Below, piece after piece: positions 50,027 to 58,830 of a DNA stretch of 64,000 nucleotides. How positions within the stretch are numbered: the first letter of the stretch is position 1; the number at the start of each line of letters is the position of its first letter. A program made the position numbers and the translations under genes. The DNA is from Luteolibacter rhizosphaerae (lineage in GTDB: Bacteria; Verrucomicrobiota; Verrucomicrobiia; Verrucomicrobiales; Akkermansiaceae): the NCBI RefSeq assembly GCF_025950095.1, contig NZ_JAPDDR010000005.1, positions 310,001 through 374,000 on the forward strand. Reading direction: 5' to 3'. The notes beneath the pieces were generated by a model that did no database searches, was not told the origin of the DNA, and saw only the letters and a list, made by a program, of their open reading frames with translations.

Positions 50027-51343
50027 ATGTCCAAGAAAGATTCATCCGAAGATCTCGCCGCCATTATTGCCCGCGGCAAGTCGCGCCCTGTTAGAAAGTG
50101 GTTCTTCATCGCCTTCGGCCTTGCCGCGGTCGGTTCCGGCACTTGGTACTACAAGTCTCGTGAAAGCGAAGCTCCCCAGGGGCCCGAGTACCTCACCCAG
50201 CCCTTGGAGCGGGGTGATCTCTCGATCGAAGTCACCGCCACCGGCACGCTCGCCCCGATCAACCAGGTGACCGTGGGTAGCGAGCTGTCCGGCACTGCCG
50301 CGGAAGTCTATGTCGACACCAACGATCTGGTGAAGAAGGGGCAGCCGCTGGCGAAGCTCGACACCACAAAACTCGAAAGCCAGACCGAACGCAGCCGTGC
50401 CGTGCTGCTCGCAGCCAAGGCACGGGTAAGCCAGGTCGAAGCCACCCTGAAGGAAAGCGAGGCATCGCATGCCCGCCTGCAGGAGCTTCACAAGCTCAGC
50501 GGCGGCCAGACTCCTTCCAAGGCGGAGATGGAAACTTCCGAAGCCACCGTCACCCGCGCGCACGCGGACCTCGAAAGCGCGAAGGCCTCGGTGGCCCAGG
50601 CGGAAGCCGACCTGAAGTCGATCGAGCGCGACCTCGGCAAGACCATCATCCGCTCGCCCGTCGATGGCACCGTGCTTTCGCGCAAGCTGGAGGTCGGCCA
50701 GACCGTGGCGGCATCCTTCACCGCTCCCGAGCTCTTCATCATCGGTGAGGACCTGCGCAAGATGGAGCTGAACGTGGCCGTGGGTGAGGCCGAGATCGGC
50801 CGCCTCGAAGCCGGACAGGAAGCCGAGTTCGAGGTCTCCACCTGGCGGCAGCGCGTTTACAAGGCCTCCGTGAAAAAGGTCCTGTTCGGCTCCGTGATCA
50901 CGAACAATGTGGTGACCTACAGCACCGAGCTCGAAGTGAACAACGACGACCTCAGCCTGCGTCCCGGCATGACTGCCACGGCGAACATCTTCGTCGCGAA
51001 GAAGGAGAACATTCTCAAGGTTTCGAATGCAGCCCTGCGTTTCGATCCCGTCGCGGCGGCCAAGCTCGGCAAGCCGGAGGAAGAGGATGGGAAGCGCACG
51101 CTGGTGCAAAACCTCTCCCCGGGTGGTGGTCGCTGGCGCCGCCTGGCCGGTGGTGGCGGAGGCGCCGCCGGATCTCCTGACCCGAAGAAAGGCGCCCGCA
51201 TCTGGGTGCTCAAGGACGGTCAACCGGTCGAGATCCCGGTCACCGTCGGCATCACCGATGGCAATGACACCGAGGTCTCCGGTGAAGGCTTGAGCGAGGA
51301 CATGAAGGTGATCGTGAGCGCGAAACCCGTGACCGCCGCCTGA
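50027..51343 (+). CDS. periplasmic membrane-fusion protein, MacA/HlyD type
   Basis: 438 residues. One N-terminal membrane helix (~24-42, KWFFIAFGLAAVGSGTWYY). A barrel-sandwich half motif GTLAPINQVTVGSELSG, a long coiled-coil hairpin (~120-205; RSRAVLLAAKARVSQVEATLKES...), then the second lipoyl half IRSPVDGTVLSRKLEVGQTV, a beta-barrel and a C-terminal domain with a Gly-rich insert (GGGRWRRLAGGGGGAAG). It connects the inner-membrane ABC part to the outer-membrane channel. The start ATG at 50027 is preferred over an in-frame upstream codon inside the previous gene. Confidence 0.92.
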   Translation: MSKKDSSEDLAAIIARGKSRPVRKWFFIAFGLAAVGSGTWYYKSRESEAPQGPEYLTQPLERGDLSIEVTATGTLAPINQVTVGSELSGTAAEVYVDTNDLVKKGQPLAKLDTTKLESQTERSRAVLLAAKARVSQVEATLKESEASHARLQELHKLSGGQTPSKAEMETSEATVTRAHADLESAKASVAQAEADLKSIERDLGKTIIRSPVDGTVLSRKLEVGQTVAASFTAPELFIIGEDLRKMELNVAVGEAEIGRLEAGQEAEFEVSTWRQRVYKASVKKVLFGSVITNNVVTYSTELEVNNDDLSLRPGMTATANIFVAKKENILKVSNAALRFDPVAAAKLGKPEEEDGKRTLVQNLSPGGGRWRRLAGGGGGAAGSPDPKKGARIWVLKDGQPVEIPVTVGITDGNDTEVSGEGLSEDMKVIVSAKPVTAA

Positions 51344-51345
51344 GA

Positions 51346-52062
51346 ATGGAAAGTCTCATCGAGCTCAGGTCCCTCACCAAGACCTACGGCAAGGGTGATG
51401 CCGAGTTCCAAGCGCTCAAGGGCGTGGATCTCGACATCAACAAAGGCGAGTTCGTCGCCGTGATGGGTCCCAGCGGCTCGGGCAAGTCCACGCTGATGAA
51501 CCTGCTCGGCTGCCTTGATACCCCGACCACCGGTTCCTACGTCTTCGATGGAATCTCCGTGGACCAACTCAACAAGGACCAGCGCTCGCTGCTGCGTCGT
51601 CACGCCCTCGGCTTCATCTTCCAAGGCTTCAATCTGCTCGCGCGCACCTCCGCTCTGGAGAATGTCGAGCTTCCTTTGCTCTATCGCGGCTACACCCGCC
51701 GCGAACGCCATGAGATGGCACGTGCCGCTCTGGCCAGCGTGGGTCTCCCCGACAAGGAGCGGAACACTCCGGCGGAACTTTCCGGTGGCCAGCAGCAACG
51801 CGTCGCCATCGCCCGCGCGATCGTCACGAATCCCGGCACGCTCTTCGCCGACGAACCGACCGGTAACCTCGATTCGAAAACCACGCTGGAGATCATGGAA
51901 CTGCTCTGCCGTCTCAATGAGGACCGCGGCATCTCGATCCTGATGGTGACCCACGAAGACGACGTGGCGCACTATGCAAAACGAATCGTCCATGTCCGCG
52001 ACGGCCTGATCGGCTCGGACGTCGTCAACGAAAATCGCCCGGCCCGGGCCAAGAAGCCATGA
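51346..52062 (+). CDS. MacB-type ABC transporter ATP-binding protein
   Basis: 238 residues. Walker A GPSGSGKST, Q-loop IFQGFNLLARTSALENV, signature LSGGQQQR, Walker B TLFADEPTGNLD, His switch VTHED. The LolD/MacB-type sequence (PLLYRGYTRRER) fits ATPases paired with FtsX-like permeases. It starts 2 bases after the membrane-fusion gene and overlaps the permease gene by ATGA, so the four genes are one operon. In E. coli MacB the ATPase and permease are fused; here they are separate. Confidence 0.94.
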   Translation: MESLIELRSLTKTYGKGDAEFQALKGVDLDINKGEFVAVMGPSGSGKSTLMNLLGCLDTPTTGSYVFDGISVDQLNKDQRSLLRRHALGFIFQGFNLLARTSALENVELPLLYRGYTRRERHEMARAALASVGLPDKERNTPAELSGGQQQRVAIARAIVTNPGTLFADEPTGNLDSKTTLEIMELLCRLNEDRGISILMVTHEDDVAHYAKRIVHVRDGLIGSDVVNENRPARAKKP

Positions 52063-53273
52063 CGTCCATGTTCTGGAATGCTTTCATCATCGCGCTGCGG
52101 GAGATCCGGCGGAATCTCACCCGCGCCTTCCTCACCGTGCTTGGCGTGGTGATCGGTGTGGCGGCAGTGATCACCATGGTCACGCTCGGCAGCGGTGCCA
52201 CCGAGGCTCTGAAGCAAGGGATCTCCAAGCTCGGTAACAACCTGCTCACGCTCCGGCCCGGCCAAGGCTGGGGGCCGTCCGCCGCGCCGCTCTTCAGCGC
52301 CACGGACGTGGACATGATCCGCAACCAGGTTCCCGGCATCCGTCACATCACGCCGATGTCGAATACCAACGTGCAGGCCATTTACGGCGAGGAAGCCCGC
52401 CAGACCGATGTCCAAGGCACCTACCCGGAATACTTCCCGATCGGAAACTGGAAGATCGCCAGTGGTCGCTTCTTCGAGATGGATGAGCTGAATGAAGGCG
52501 CTCCGGTCGCAGTCATCGGCGAGACGATCAAGAAGGAGCTCTTCAATGGACGTGACCCGCTCGGAGAGAAGATCCGCCTGCTGAATACCGCCGTCACCGT
52601 GATCGGCGTGACCGAAGTGAAGGGACAGGCCGGATGGGGCGATGACCTGGATGACAACATCATCATCCCGATCACCACCCTGCAGAGCCGCCTGAACGGC
52701 CAGATGTTCAAGCAGAACGTCAACCAGATCATGATCTCCACGGAGGACGGTTATCCGACCGACGCGGTCATGGCGGACATCACCTCGCTCATGCGCGAAA
52801 GGCGCAATCTCGCTCGCACGGTATCCAACAACTTTTCGGTAACCGATACCCGCCAGATCGCGGAGGTGATGAGCTCGAGCGTGAAGACCATGACGGGACT
52901 GCTTGGCGCGGTCGCGGGAGTCAGTCTTCTGGTAGGCGGTATCGGCATCATGAATATCATGCTCGTGTCCGTGACCGAGCGCACGCGCGAGATCGGCATC
53001 CGCATGTCCATCGGCGCACGGGCTAGGGAGGTCATGCTCCAGTTCCTGGTGGAGGCCGTCACCCTATCCTGCGTGGGCGGGCTGAGCGGGATCGGCTTGG
53101 CCTATGGCCTGTGTTACGTGCTCTCGCCCTTGGTCGGCGCGCCCTTCACCTTCGATCCGAAGATCAATATCATCGCCGTCATCTTCTCGGCTGCCATCGG
53201 CGTGCTCTTCGGCTTCATGCCTGCCCGTCGTGCCGCCAAGCTCGATCCGATCGAAGCCTTGAGGCACGAGTAA
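52059..53273 (+). CDS. MacB-like ABC permease (FtsX family)
   Basis: 404 residues with four membrane helices: one at the N-terminus (FLTVLGVVIGVAAVITMVT), and three at the end (~280-400; LLGAVAGVSLLVGGIGIMNIMLVSVTERTREIGIRMSIGAR). Between lies the periplasmic MacB-PCD domain (SRFFEMDELNEGAPVAVIG; LGEKIRLLNTAVTVIGV). The C-terminal motif FGFMPARRAAKLDPIEALRHE is typical. It works as a mechanotransmitting ABC exporter with the ATPase, MacA-like protein and TolC-like lipoprotein. The substrate (antibiotic, peptide, lipid) is unknown. Confidence 0.94.
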   Translation: MTSMFWNAFIIALREIRRNLTRAFLTVLGVVIGVAAVITMVTLGSGATEALKQGISKLGNNLLTLRPGQGWGPSAAPLFSATDVDMIRNQVPGIRHITPMSNTNVQAIYGEEARQTDVQGTYPEYFPIGNWKIASGRFFEMDELNEGAPVAVIGETIKKELFNGRDPLGEKIRLLNTAVTVIGVTEVKGQAGWGDDLDDNIIIPITTLQSRLNGQMFKQNVNQIMISTEDGYPTDAVMADITSLMRERRNLARTVSNNFSVTDTRQIAEVMSSSVKTMTGLLGAVAGVSLLVGGIGIMNIMLVSVTERTREIGIRMSIGARAREVMLQFLVEAVTLSCVGGLSGIGLAYGLCYVLSPLVGAPFTFDPKINIIAVIFSAAIGVLFGFMPARRAAKLDPIEALRHE

Positions 53274-53294
53274 GCATCCCTATCATCCAGCACC

Positions 53295-53945
53295 GTGCGC
53301 CTTCTCGTCATCGAGGATGATCCCCTCCTTCGCCACAGCCTGACCGAAGGGCTGCGGGAGGAGGACTACGCCGTGGATGCGGCGGAAGACGGCCCGGAAG
53401 GATTGGCGAAGGCGAGCGATGCCGGTTACGACGCGATCATCCTGGACGGCATGCTTCCCGGCTTCGATGGCTGGGAGTTGCTGCTCCGTTTGCGGCGTGA
53501 GAAAGCCACTCCGGTGCTGATGCTCACCGCGCGCGATGCCATTCCTGATCGCATTCGCGGGCTCGATGCCGGAGCCGACGACTACCTCACCAAGCCCTTC
53601 GATTTCGACGAGCTTCTGGCCCGCCTGCGTGCCCTGATCCGCCGCAGTTCCGGCGCGGGATCGAATCTGATCGAGATCGGCGAGATCACCGTGGACACCG
53701 GCGGCAGGACGATCAGTCGCAATCATGAGGTGGTATCCCTCACCGCCCGCGAGTATCGCTTGGTCGAGTATCTGGCGTATCACCGTGGCAGCGTGGTGAG
53801 CCGCACGGAGCTCTACGAACACCTCTTCGACGAGAACGAGGATACGCTCTCCAATCTCCTCGACGTGCACGTATCGAACGTGCGCAAGAAGCTGGGCGCA
53901 TCCTTCATTTCCACCCGCCGCGGTCACGGCTACTGCATCGAATGA
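53295..53945 (+). CDS. OmpR/PhoB-family response regulator
   Basis: 216 residues. Receiver domain: acidic pair EDD near residue 7-9, phosphoacceptor Asp51 (AIILDGMLPG), Thr in MLTARD, and Lys in YLTKPF. Winged-helix domain: SLTAREYRLVEYLAYHRGSVVSRTELYEHLFDE, NLLDVHVSNVRKKLG, STRRGHGYCIE. It binds DNA after phosphorylation by the kinase encoded next, with which it overlaps (ATGA). Start GTG at 53295, 21 bases after the permease stop. Closeness to the efflux genes suggests it controls them (inference). Confidence 0.93.
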   Translation: MRLLVIEDDPLLRHSLTEGLREEDYAVDAAEDGPEGLAKASDAGYDAIILDGMLPGFDGWELLLRLRREKATPVLMLTARDAIPDRIRGLDAGADDYLTKPFDFDELLARLRALIRRSSGAGSNLIEIGEITVDTGGRTISRNHEVVSLTAREYRLVEYLAYHRGSVVSRTELYEHLFDENEDTLSNLLDVHVSNVRKKLGASFISTRRGHGYCIE

Positions 53946-55369
53946 GGCGCTATTTCCAATCGGTGCGGTGGAGCATGATGCTGTGGTATGGCCTGATCCT
54001 GCTCGTGCTCATCGCAGGTCTCTGCCTGCTGGCCTTCCGCCTCGCGGCGAATGACAAGACCGACCAGATCGACCGCGAGATCCGCGGCTTCCAAGGGACA
54101 TTCTTCCGCGCCCTCTTCGCTTCCAAGCCGGTGGAAAAGAAGAATGAAAAGAAGAGCGACATGGATGAAATCCGCGAGCGCCTCCGCAACCCCGGTGATG
54201 TCTCCGCCTTCCCGCCCGAACTGCATGCGCTCTTTTCCGGTGAGGGCGGCGGATGCTACCTCGCCTTCTGGGATGCGGACGGCAGCCCGCTCTTCGTTTC
54301 CGCGAATGCGCCGGAAGGCCTGACCCCGCCGGTGCAGGCCACGGATGGCCCGCCGCGCTACGTCGAGAAGAAGAACTTCCGCGAACATCACCGCAAGGGC
54401 TCCGATGGAATCAGCTCGATCATCGGCCGCGATATCAGTGCGGAGCAAGGCGACTTGGTGCGCTTCGGTTTGCTTCTCGCTCTTGGCGGCGGCGCGCTGT
54501 GGTTGCTAGGTCTCTCCGGCGGTTGGTGGCTCGCAGGCCGTGCCTTGAAGCCCATCGACGACATCGGGCTCACGGCCACGCGGATCGCCGCGGGTAACCT
54601 CGACCAACGCATCGAGATCGCCAATACCGACAACGAACTCGGACGTCTGGGGCGGGTGCTGAATGAAACCTTCGACCGGCTTTCGGATGCCATCGAACGC
54701 CAGAAGCGTTTCACCGGCGATGCCTCTCATGAGCTGCGCACACCGGTCACCATCATCCTTTCTGAAACGCAGCGGGCCCTGAAGCGCGAACGTGAGCCGG
54801 AACAATACCGCGAGATCATCGGCACCTGCCGCGCTGCGGCGGAGCGCATGCGGGCCTTGGTCGAATCCTTGCTCATCCTCGCGAAGCAGGACCTGCCAAC
54901 CGTGGGTGCCGCGCATGTGCCCTGCGACTTGGCGGAGATCACTGCCGGCGTGGCCGACCTGCTCCAGCCGATGGCGGACGAGCATGCGACCAAGATCGAA
55001 CGGGAGCTCTCCCCCGCCCTGCTCCAAGGTGATCCCCATTCCCTCGCCATGGTGGTGCAGAATCTTCTCTCGAATGCCTTGGTTCATCCGCCCGCAGGAG
55101 GGATTGTTAGGGTGCGGACCCTCCTGCGTTCCGAAGGCTCGCTGCTTGAGGTTTCGGACTCCGGCCCCGGCATCCCCGCGGAGCACTTGCCACACCTCTT
55201 TGATCGCTTCTACCGCGCCGACTCGGCCCGCGGTCCGGCCAATGGCCACACCGGTCTCGGTCTGGCGATCGCGAGATCGGTGGTGGAAAGCCACGGCGGG
55301 AAAATCGAAGTCGAGAGTTCCCCTGCGGGAGGCACCTTGTTCCGCGTGGTATTTCCTGCTGCGTCATAG
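53942..55369 (+). CDS. membrane sensor histidine kinase
   Basis: 475 residues. Membrane helix 1 at ~12-33, periplasmic sensor region ~35-170 (Lys/Glu-rich, no recognised fold), helix 2 at ~172-195, HAMP (ALKPIDDIGLTATRIAAGNLDQRI), dimerisation domain with His263 in GDASHELRTPVT, then the ATPase domain: N box VVQNLLSNALVHPP, G1 VSDSGPGIPAEH, F box LFDRFYRAD, G2 GHTGLGLAI. It should autophosphorylate on His263 and phosphorylate the response regulator encoded upstream, responding to envelope stress or an exported compound (inference). Confidence 0.93.
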   Translation: MRRYFQSVRWSMMLWYGLILLVLIAGLCLLAFRLAANDKTDQIDREIRGFQGTFFRALFASKPVEKKNEKKSDMDEIRERLRNPGDVSAFPPELHALFSGEGGGCYLAFWDADGSPLFVSANAPEGLTPPVQATDGPPRYVEKKNFREHHRKGSDGISSIIGRDISAEQGDLVRFGLLLALGGGALWLLGLSGGWWLAGRALKPIDDIGLTATRIAAGNLDQRIEIANTDNELGRLGRVLNETFDRLSDAIERQKRFTGDASHELRTPVTIILSETQRALKREREPEQYREIIGTCRAAAERMRALVESLLILAKQDLPTVGAAHVPCDLAEITAGVADLLQPMADEHATKIERELSPALLQGDPHSLAMVVQNLLSNALVHPPAGGIVRVRTLLRSEGSLLEVSDSGPGIPAEHLPHLFDRFYRADSARGPANGHTGLGLAIARSVVESHGGKIEVESSPAGGTLFRVVFPAAS

Positions 55370-55431
55370 CAGCGCCGGGTAGCTCAGTCCGCTTGCCAAG
55401 CCCCGCTCGCCCGGGCACTTAAGCGATAGGA

Positions 55432-56679
55432 ATGCGGATACTTATTTACGCCATGGGCAGCGCCGGGGATGTGCATCCCTTCCTCGGTCTCGGCCGTGCG
55501 CTTCAGGCCCGCGGGCATGAAGTCTTCGTGGCCACCAGCGCCTTTTTCGAGGAGTTGGTGAAGCGCGCCGGGCTTGAGTTCCGCGCCTTGGGAACCGTTG
55601 CCGACTTCGAGCGAGTTCAGGGCGATCCGCATATCTGGCACCCGCGCAAGGCGCTCGCCTCGGTGGTGAAGAATGCGGTCGACCCGAGCTACGAAGCGAT
55701 CCTGGAGATCGCCAAAGAGTTGCATCTGCCCGGGCAGACCGTGATCGTTGCGAGTTCCCTTGCATGGGGAAGCTTCGCCGCACGAGACCTGTGGGGCATT
55801 CCGATCGTGAGCGTTCACCTCGCGCCATCCCTCTTCGTGAGCGAGTATCGGCAACCCGTTCTCCACGGAGCTCCGGTTCCACAGAATGCGCCGCGATGGA
55901 TGAAGCGCACCCAGTGGTGGGCGGCGGGTCGAGTGGTCGACTTTCTCGTTCTGCCGGGACTCAACCGCTTCCGGAAGAGCGTCGGGCTTCCACCTGCGAG
56001 GAACATGCTTCATAGCTGGCACTCGCCCGATCGGGTGCTCGCGCTCTTCCCGGATTGGTTCGGCCCTCCTCAACCGGATTGGCCGCAGCAGACACGCATT
56101 ACCGGCTTCCCGATGTTCGATGAAGCGGGCATCCGCGATCTGCCCGGTGATCTCGCGGACTTCCTCGATGGCGGCGAGGCACCGGTGATCTTCACACCGG
56201 GCAGCGCGATGGATCGCGGCCATTCCTTTTTCGATGAAGCGGTGAAGGCACTGCAAATGACTGGCAAGAGAGGCATCCTTCTCAGTCGCTTTCCGGACAC
56301 GATTCCATCCCATCTTCCGGAAGGAATCCGTCACTACCCCTTCGTGCCCTTCAGCCAGGTACTGCCCCGCGCTGCAGCGCTGGTCTATCATGGCGGCGTC
56401 GGCACCTGCGCCCAAGCGCTGCAGGCAGGCATCCCCCATCTTCTCCAGCCGATGGCCCATGACCAACTCGACACCTTGAGCCGCGTGCGGGATCTCTGTG
56501 TCGGAGATGGCCTGCATCCCCGGCAATTCAAGGCGAAGAGGATTGCGGCGATGCTCGACCGTCTCATCGGGGATACGGCCTTGAAGCAACGGGCCCGCGA
56601 GATCGGCACGCGTTTCCGGGTGAAGGAGTGGATGAATGAAAGCTGTCGGGTGATCGAAGAAGCGATCACCAAGCGCTAG
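55432..56679 (+). CDS. UGT-like (GT1) glycosyltransferase
   Basis: 415 residues. N-terminal Rossmann region ILIYAMGSAGDVHPFLGLGRALQARGHEV, and the C-terminal donor-binding segment VYHGGVGTCAQALQAGIPHLLQPMAHDQ, typical of macrolide/sterol-type glycosyltransferases (GT1). It has no signal peptide. By family it transfers a sugar from a nucleotide donor to a lipid or small molecule. The start is ATG at 55432, with AGG two bases upstream. The 62-base gap before it contains a tRNA-like word but no tRNA. It stands alone, apart from the parA gene that follows. Confidence 0.88.
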   Translation: MRILIYAMGSAGDVHPFLGLGRALQARGHEVFVATSAFFEELVKRAGLEFRALGTVADFERVQGDPHIWHPRKALASVVKNAVDPSYEAILEIAKELHLPGQTVIVASSLAWGSFAARDLWGIPIVSVHLAPSLFVSEYRQPVLHGAPVPQNAPRWMKRTQWWAAGRVVDFLVLPGLNRFRKSVGLPPARNMLHSWHSPDRVLALFPDWFGPPQPDWPQQTRITGFPMFDEAGIRDLPGDLADFLDGGEAPVIFTPGSAMDRGHSFFDEAVKALQMTGKRGILLSRFPDTIPSHLPEGIRHYPFVPFSQVLPRAAALVYHGGVGTCAQALQAGIPHLLQPMAHDQLDTLSRVRDLCVGDGLHPRQFKAKRIAAMLDRLIGDTALKQRAREIGTRFRVKEWMNESCRVIEEAITKR

Positions 56680-56768
56680 CATCCACGCGTCACACTTCGC
56701 TCCGGTTTTGTTTGCAAGGGGACGCCCGGGGCGGAAGACTCCGCGCCGCTCCTGTCCGCTCGCGCCAG

Positions 56769-57557
56769 ATGAAAGTCGTCGCCGTTGCCAATCAAAAAGG
56801 TGGCGTGGGGAAAACCACCACCGCGCTCAACCTGTCCGCTGCCCTCGCCCTCCGCGGGCAGCGCGTCCTCTTGATCGATCTCGACCCCCAGGCGAATACC
56901 ACCAGCGGTCTCGGGCTCGATGTGGATGGCGATGCCACCGTCTATCCCGCCCTGCTCGGCGAGGCGAACGTGCGCGACAAGATCATGGCCTCCGGTCGCG
57001 ATAATCTTTCGGTGATTCCTTCGCACATGGATCTTGCCGGGGTGGAGATCGAGCTCGCCCGCGGGGATGACCATCTGGTCCGCCTGCGGACCCATCTTCA
57101 GGGGCTGAAGCCCAATGATTTATTCGACTTCTGCCTCTTGGATACCCCTCCTTCCCTGGGCGTCCTGATGACCTCCGCGCTGGCTGCGGCCGATGAGATC
57201 CTGATCCCGCTCCAGTGCGAGTGGTTCGGTCTCGAGGGCTTGGCGAAGATCGTCCACGTTATCGACCAGATCCGCGAATCAGGAGCAAACCCTGATCTGA
57301 CGCTGGAAGGCATCGTGATGACCATGTTCGACGGACGCACGAATCTGGCCAAGCAGGTGGTGGACGAGGTGGGCAACTACTTCCCCAACCAACTCTACCA
57401 AACGGTGATCCCCCGCACGATCCGTCTCGGGGAGGCTCCCAGCCACGCCAAGACCATCTTCGAACACGATCCGGACGGCATCGGCGCGAAGGCCTACTAC
57501 GGGCTGGCGGACGAGTTCCTGACCCGCCACGCGGCGGTGGGACCGGCCTTGGCCTGA
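56769..57557 (+). CDS. parA: ParA-family chromosome-partition ATPase
   Basis: 262 residues. Deviant Walker A KGGVGKTTT (10-18), Walker A' CLLDTPPSLG, Walker B-type LIPLQCEWFGLEGLAK and the typical FDGRTNLAKQVVDEVGNYF and IPRTIRLGEAPSHAKTI. This is the chromosomal Soj/ParA type rather than MinD (no amphipathic C-terminal tail). ParA forms gradients that move ParB-parS complexes. No parB gene follows here; parA instead precedes the mreB cluster after a 208-base gap. ATG at 56769 was chosen over an in-frame start at 56712 because conserved sequence starts here. Confidence 0.92.
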   Translation: MKVVAVANQKGGVGKTTTALNLSAALALRGQRVLLIDLDPQANTTSGLGLDVDGDATVYPALLGEANVRDKIMASGRDNLSVIPSHMDLAGVEIELARGDDHLVRLRTHLQGLKPNDLFDFCLLDTPPSLGVLMTSALAAADEILIPLQCEWFGLEGLAKIVHVIDQIRESGANPDLTLEGIVMTMFDGRTNLAKQVVDEVGNYFPNQLYQTVIPRTIRLGEAPSHAKTIFEHDPDGIGAKAYYGLADEFLTRHAAVGPALA

Positions 57558-57615
57558 GACCGACCCGGAGCCCGGCTGGAACTCGCTGGTTGTCCTTGGG
57601 AAACGGGGATTCCCC

Positions 57616-57645
57616 TTGACCCAGCGGGGGGCTGATCCCCATAGT
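57616..57645 (+). promoter_or_regulatory. candidate sigma-70-type promoter for the mre cluster
   Basis: TTGACC at 57616-57621, an 18-base spacer, and CATAGT at 57640-57645, about 120 bases upstream of mreB. The -35 is good, the -10 moderate. It lies after parA, so mreB need not depend on the parA promoter. Inverted bases GGGG-att-CCCC overlap its upstream edge. Confidence 0.35.
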
Positions 57646-57669
57646 TCGACGGCTACCGGAATATTCGGA

Positions 57670-57723
57670 ATGCTTAAGTTTTTCGCTCCTCGACAAACGG
57701 CGGACGGTGCCGCGCCGGGGTAG
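57670..57723 (+). other. short open frame (17 residues) in the mreB leader
   Basis: ATG at 57670 to TAG at 57721 codes for MLKFFAPRQTADGAAPG. It is downstream of the candidate promoter and 42 bases before mreB. CGGA directly precedes the ATG. It may be a leader peptide or chance; its conservation in relatives would decide. Confidence 0.2.
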
Positions 57724-57765
57724 TGCAGACCGTCACTCACCTTTTCCAAATCGCTCGCCACCAGA

Positions 57766-58800
57766 ATGTTTTCTCGCTTATTCGGAAGCTGGTTTTCCAA
57801 CGACATCGGCATCGACCTCGGCACTGCAAATACACTCGTCAACGTTAAGGACCAAGGAATTGTACTCCGCGAGCCCTCGGTGGTCGCGGTCAAGGCAGGC
57901 ACCAATGAGGTGCTTGCTGTCGGAGACGATGCCAAGCGCATGCTCGGGCGCACACCGGGCAATATCGTCGCGATCCGCCCCCTCAAGGACGGGGTGATCG
58001 CGGATTTCGAAGTGACCGAGGCCATGCTCCGGCACTTCATCCGCAAGGCGAACAACAATCGCCGCCGCAACAATCCCCGCGTGGTCATCGCGGTGCCCTC
58101 CGGCATCACCGAGGTGGAGCGCCGCGCCGTCAGCGAATCCGCCGAGCAAGCGGGCGCCCGCGAGGTCCACATCGTCGAGGAGCCGATGGCTGCCGCGATC
58201 GGGGTGGGCCTACCGGTCATGGATGCCTCCGGTAACATGATCGTGGACATCGGCGGTGGCACCACTGAGGTCGCCCTCATCTCTCTCGGCGGCATCGTCT
58301 TCGCCCGTTCCGTCCGCACCGCGGGCGATGAGCTGGACGAAGCGATCGTGTCCTACATGAAGCGCGCGTATAACCTGATGATCGGGGAACGCACCGCGGA
58401 GGACATCAAGATCCGCCTCGGCTCGGCAGCACCGCTGCCGAAGGAAATCACCATGGACGTGAAGGGCCGCGACCTTGTCGCCGGCCTGCCGAAAACCATC
58501 ACCATCACCTCGCAGGAAATCCGCGAGGCCATGTCAGATCCGCTTTCGACCATCGTGGACGCCGTGCGCACGACGCTCGAGCGCTGCCCGCCGGAACTCG
58601 CCGCCGACCTCGTGGACCGGGGAATCGTGCTGGCCGGGGGCGGAGCACTCCTCCGTGGCTTGGACCGCCTTCTCCGGGAAGAAACCGGACTGCCCGTGCA
58701 CGTCGCCGAGGATCCTCTCAGCGCGGTGGCGGAAGGTACCGGCAAGATGCTTCAGGAGATCGAGGTGCTGAAGCGGGTGACCACATCATCCCACTACTGA
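57766..58800 (+). CDS. mreB: rod-shape-determining actin-like protein MreB
   Basis: 344 residues, the normal length. Phosphate 1 [13 protein letters not shown], connect 1 [14 protein letters not shown], phosphate 2 [13 protein letters not shown], adenosine loop [15 protein letters not shown]. The N-terminal FSRLFGSWF is an amphipathic membrane-binding segment, as in Gram-negative MreB. It polymerises under the inner membrane and guides lateral wall synthesis. First gene of mreB-mreC-mreD-mrdA. Confidence 0.97.
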   Translation: MFSRLFGSWFSNDIGIDLGTANTLVNVKDQGIVLREPSVVAVKAGTNEVLAVGDDAKRMLGRTPGNIVAIRPLKDGVIADFEVTEAMLRHFIRKANNNRRRNNPRVVIAVPSGITEVERRAVSESAEQAGAREVHIVEEPMAAAIGVGLPVMDASGNMIVDIGGGTTEVALISLGGIVFARSVRTAGDELDEAIVSYMKRAYNLMIGERTAEDIKIRLGSAAPLPKEITMDVKGRDLVAGLPKTITITSQEIREAMSDPLSTIVDAVRTTLERCPPELAADLVDRGIVLAGGGALLRGLDRLLREETGLPVHVAEDPLSAVAEGTGKMLQEIEVLKRVTTSSHY

Positions 58801-58830
58801 CCTGACCGGCATCGCCGGGCGCTCCTCGCC

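Noticed and set aside
55374-55400. tRNA-like word GCCGGGTAGCTCAGTCCGC before the UGT-like gene
   Set aside because: It resembles the start of a tRNA, but no anticodon arm, T arm or matching acceptor strand follows.
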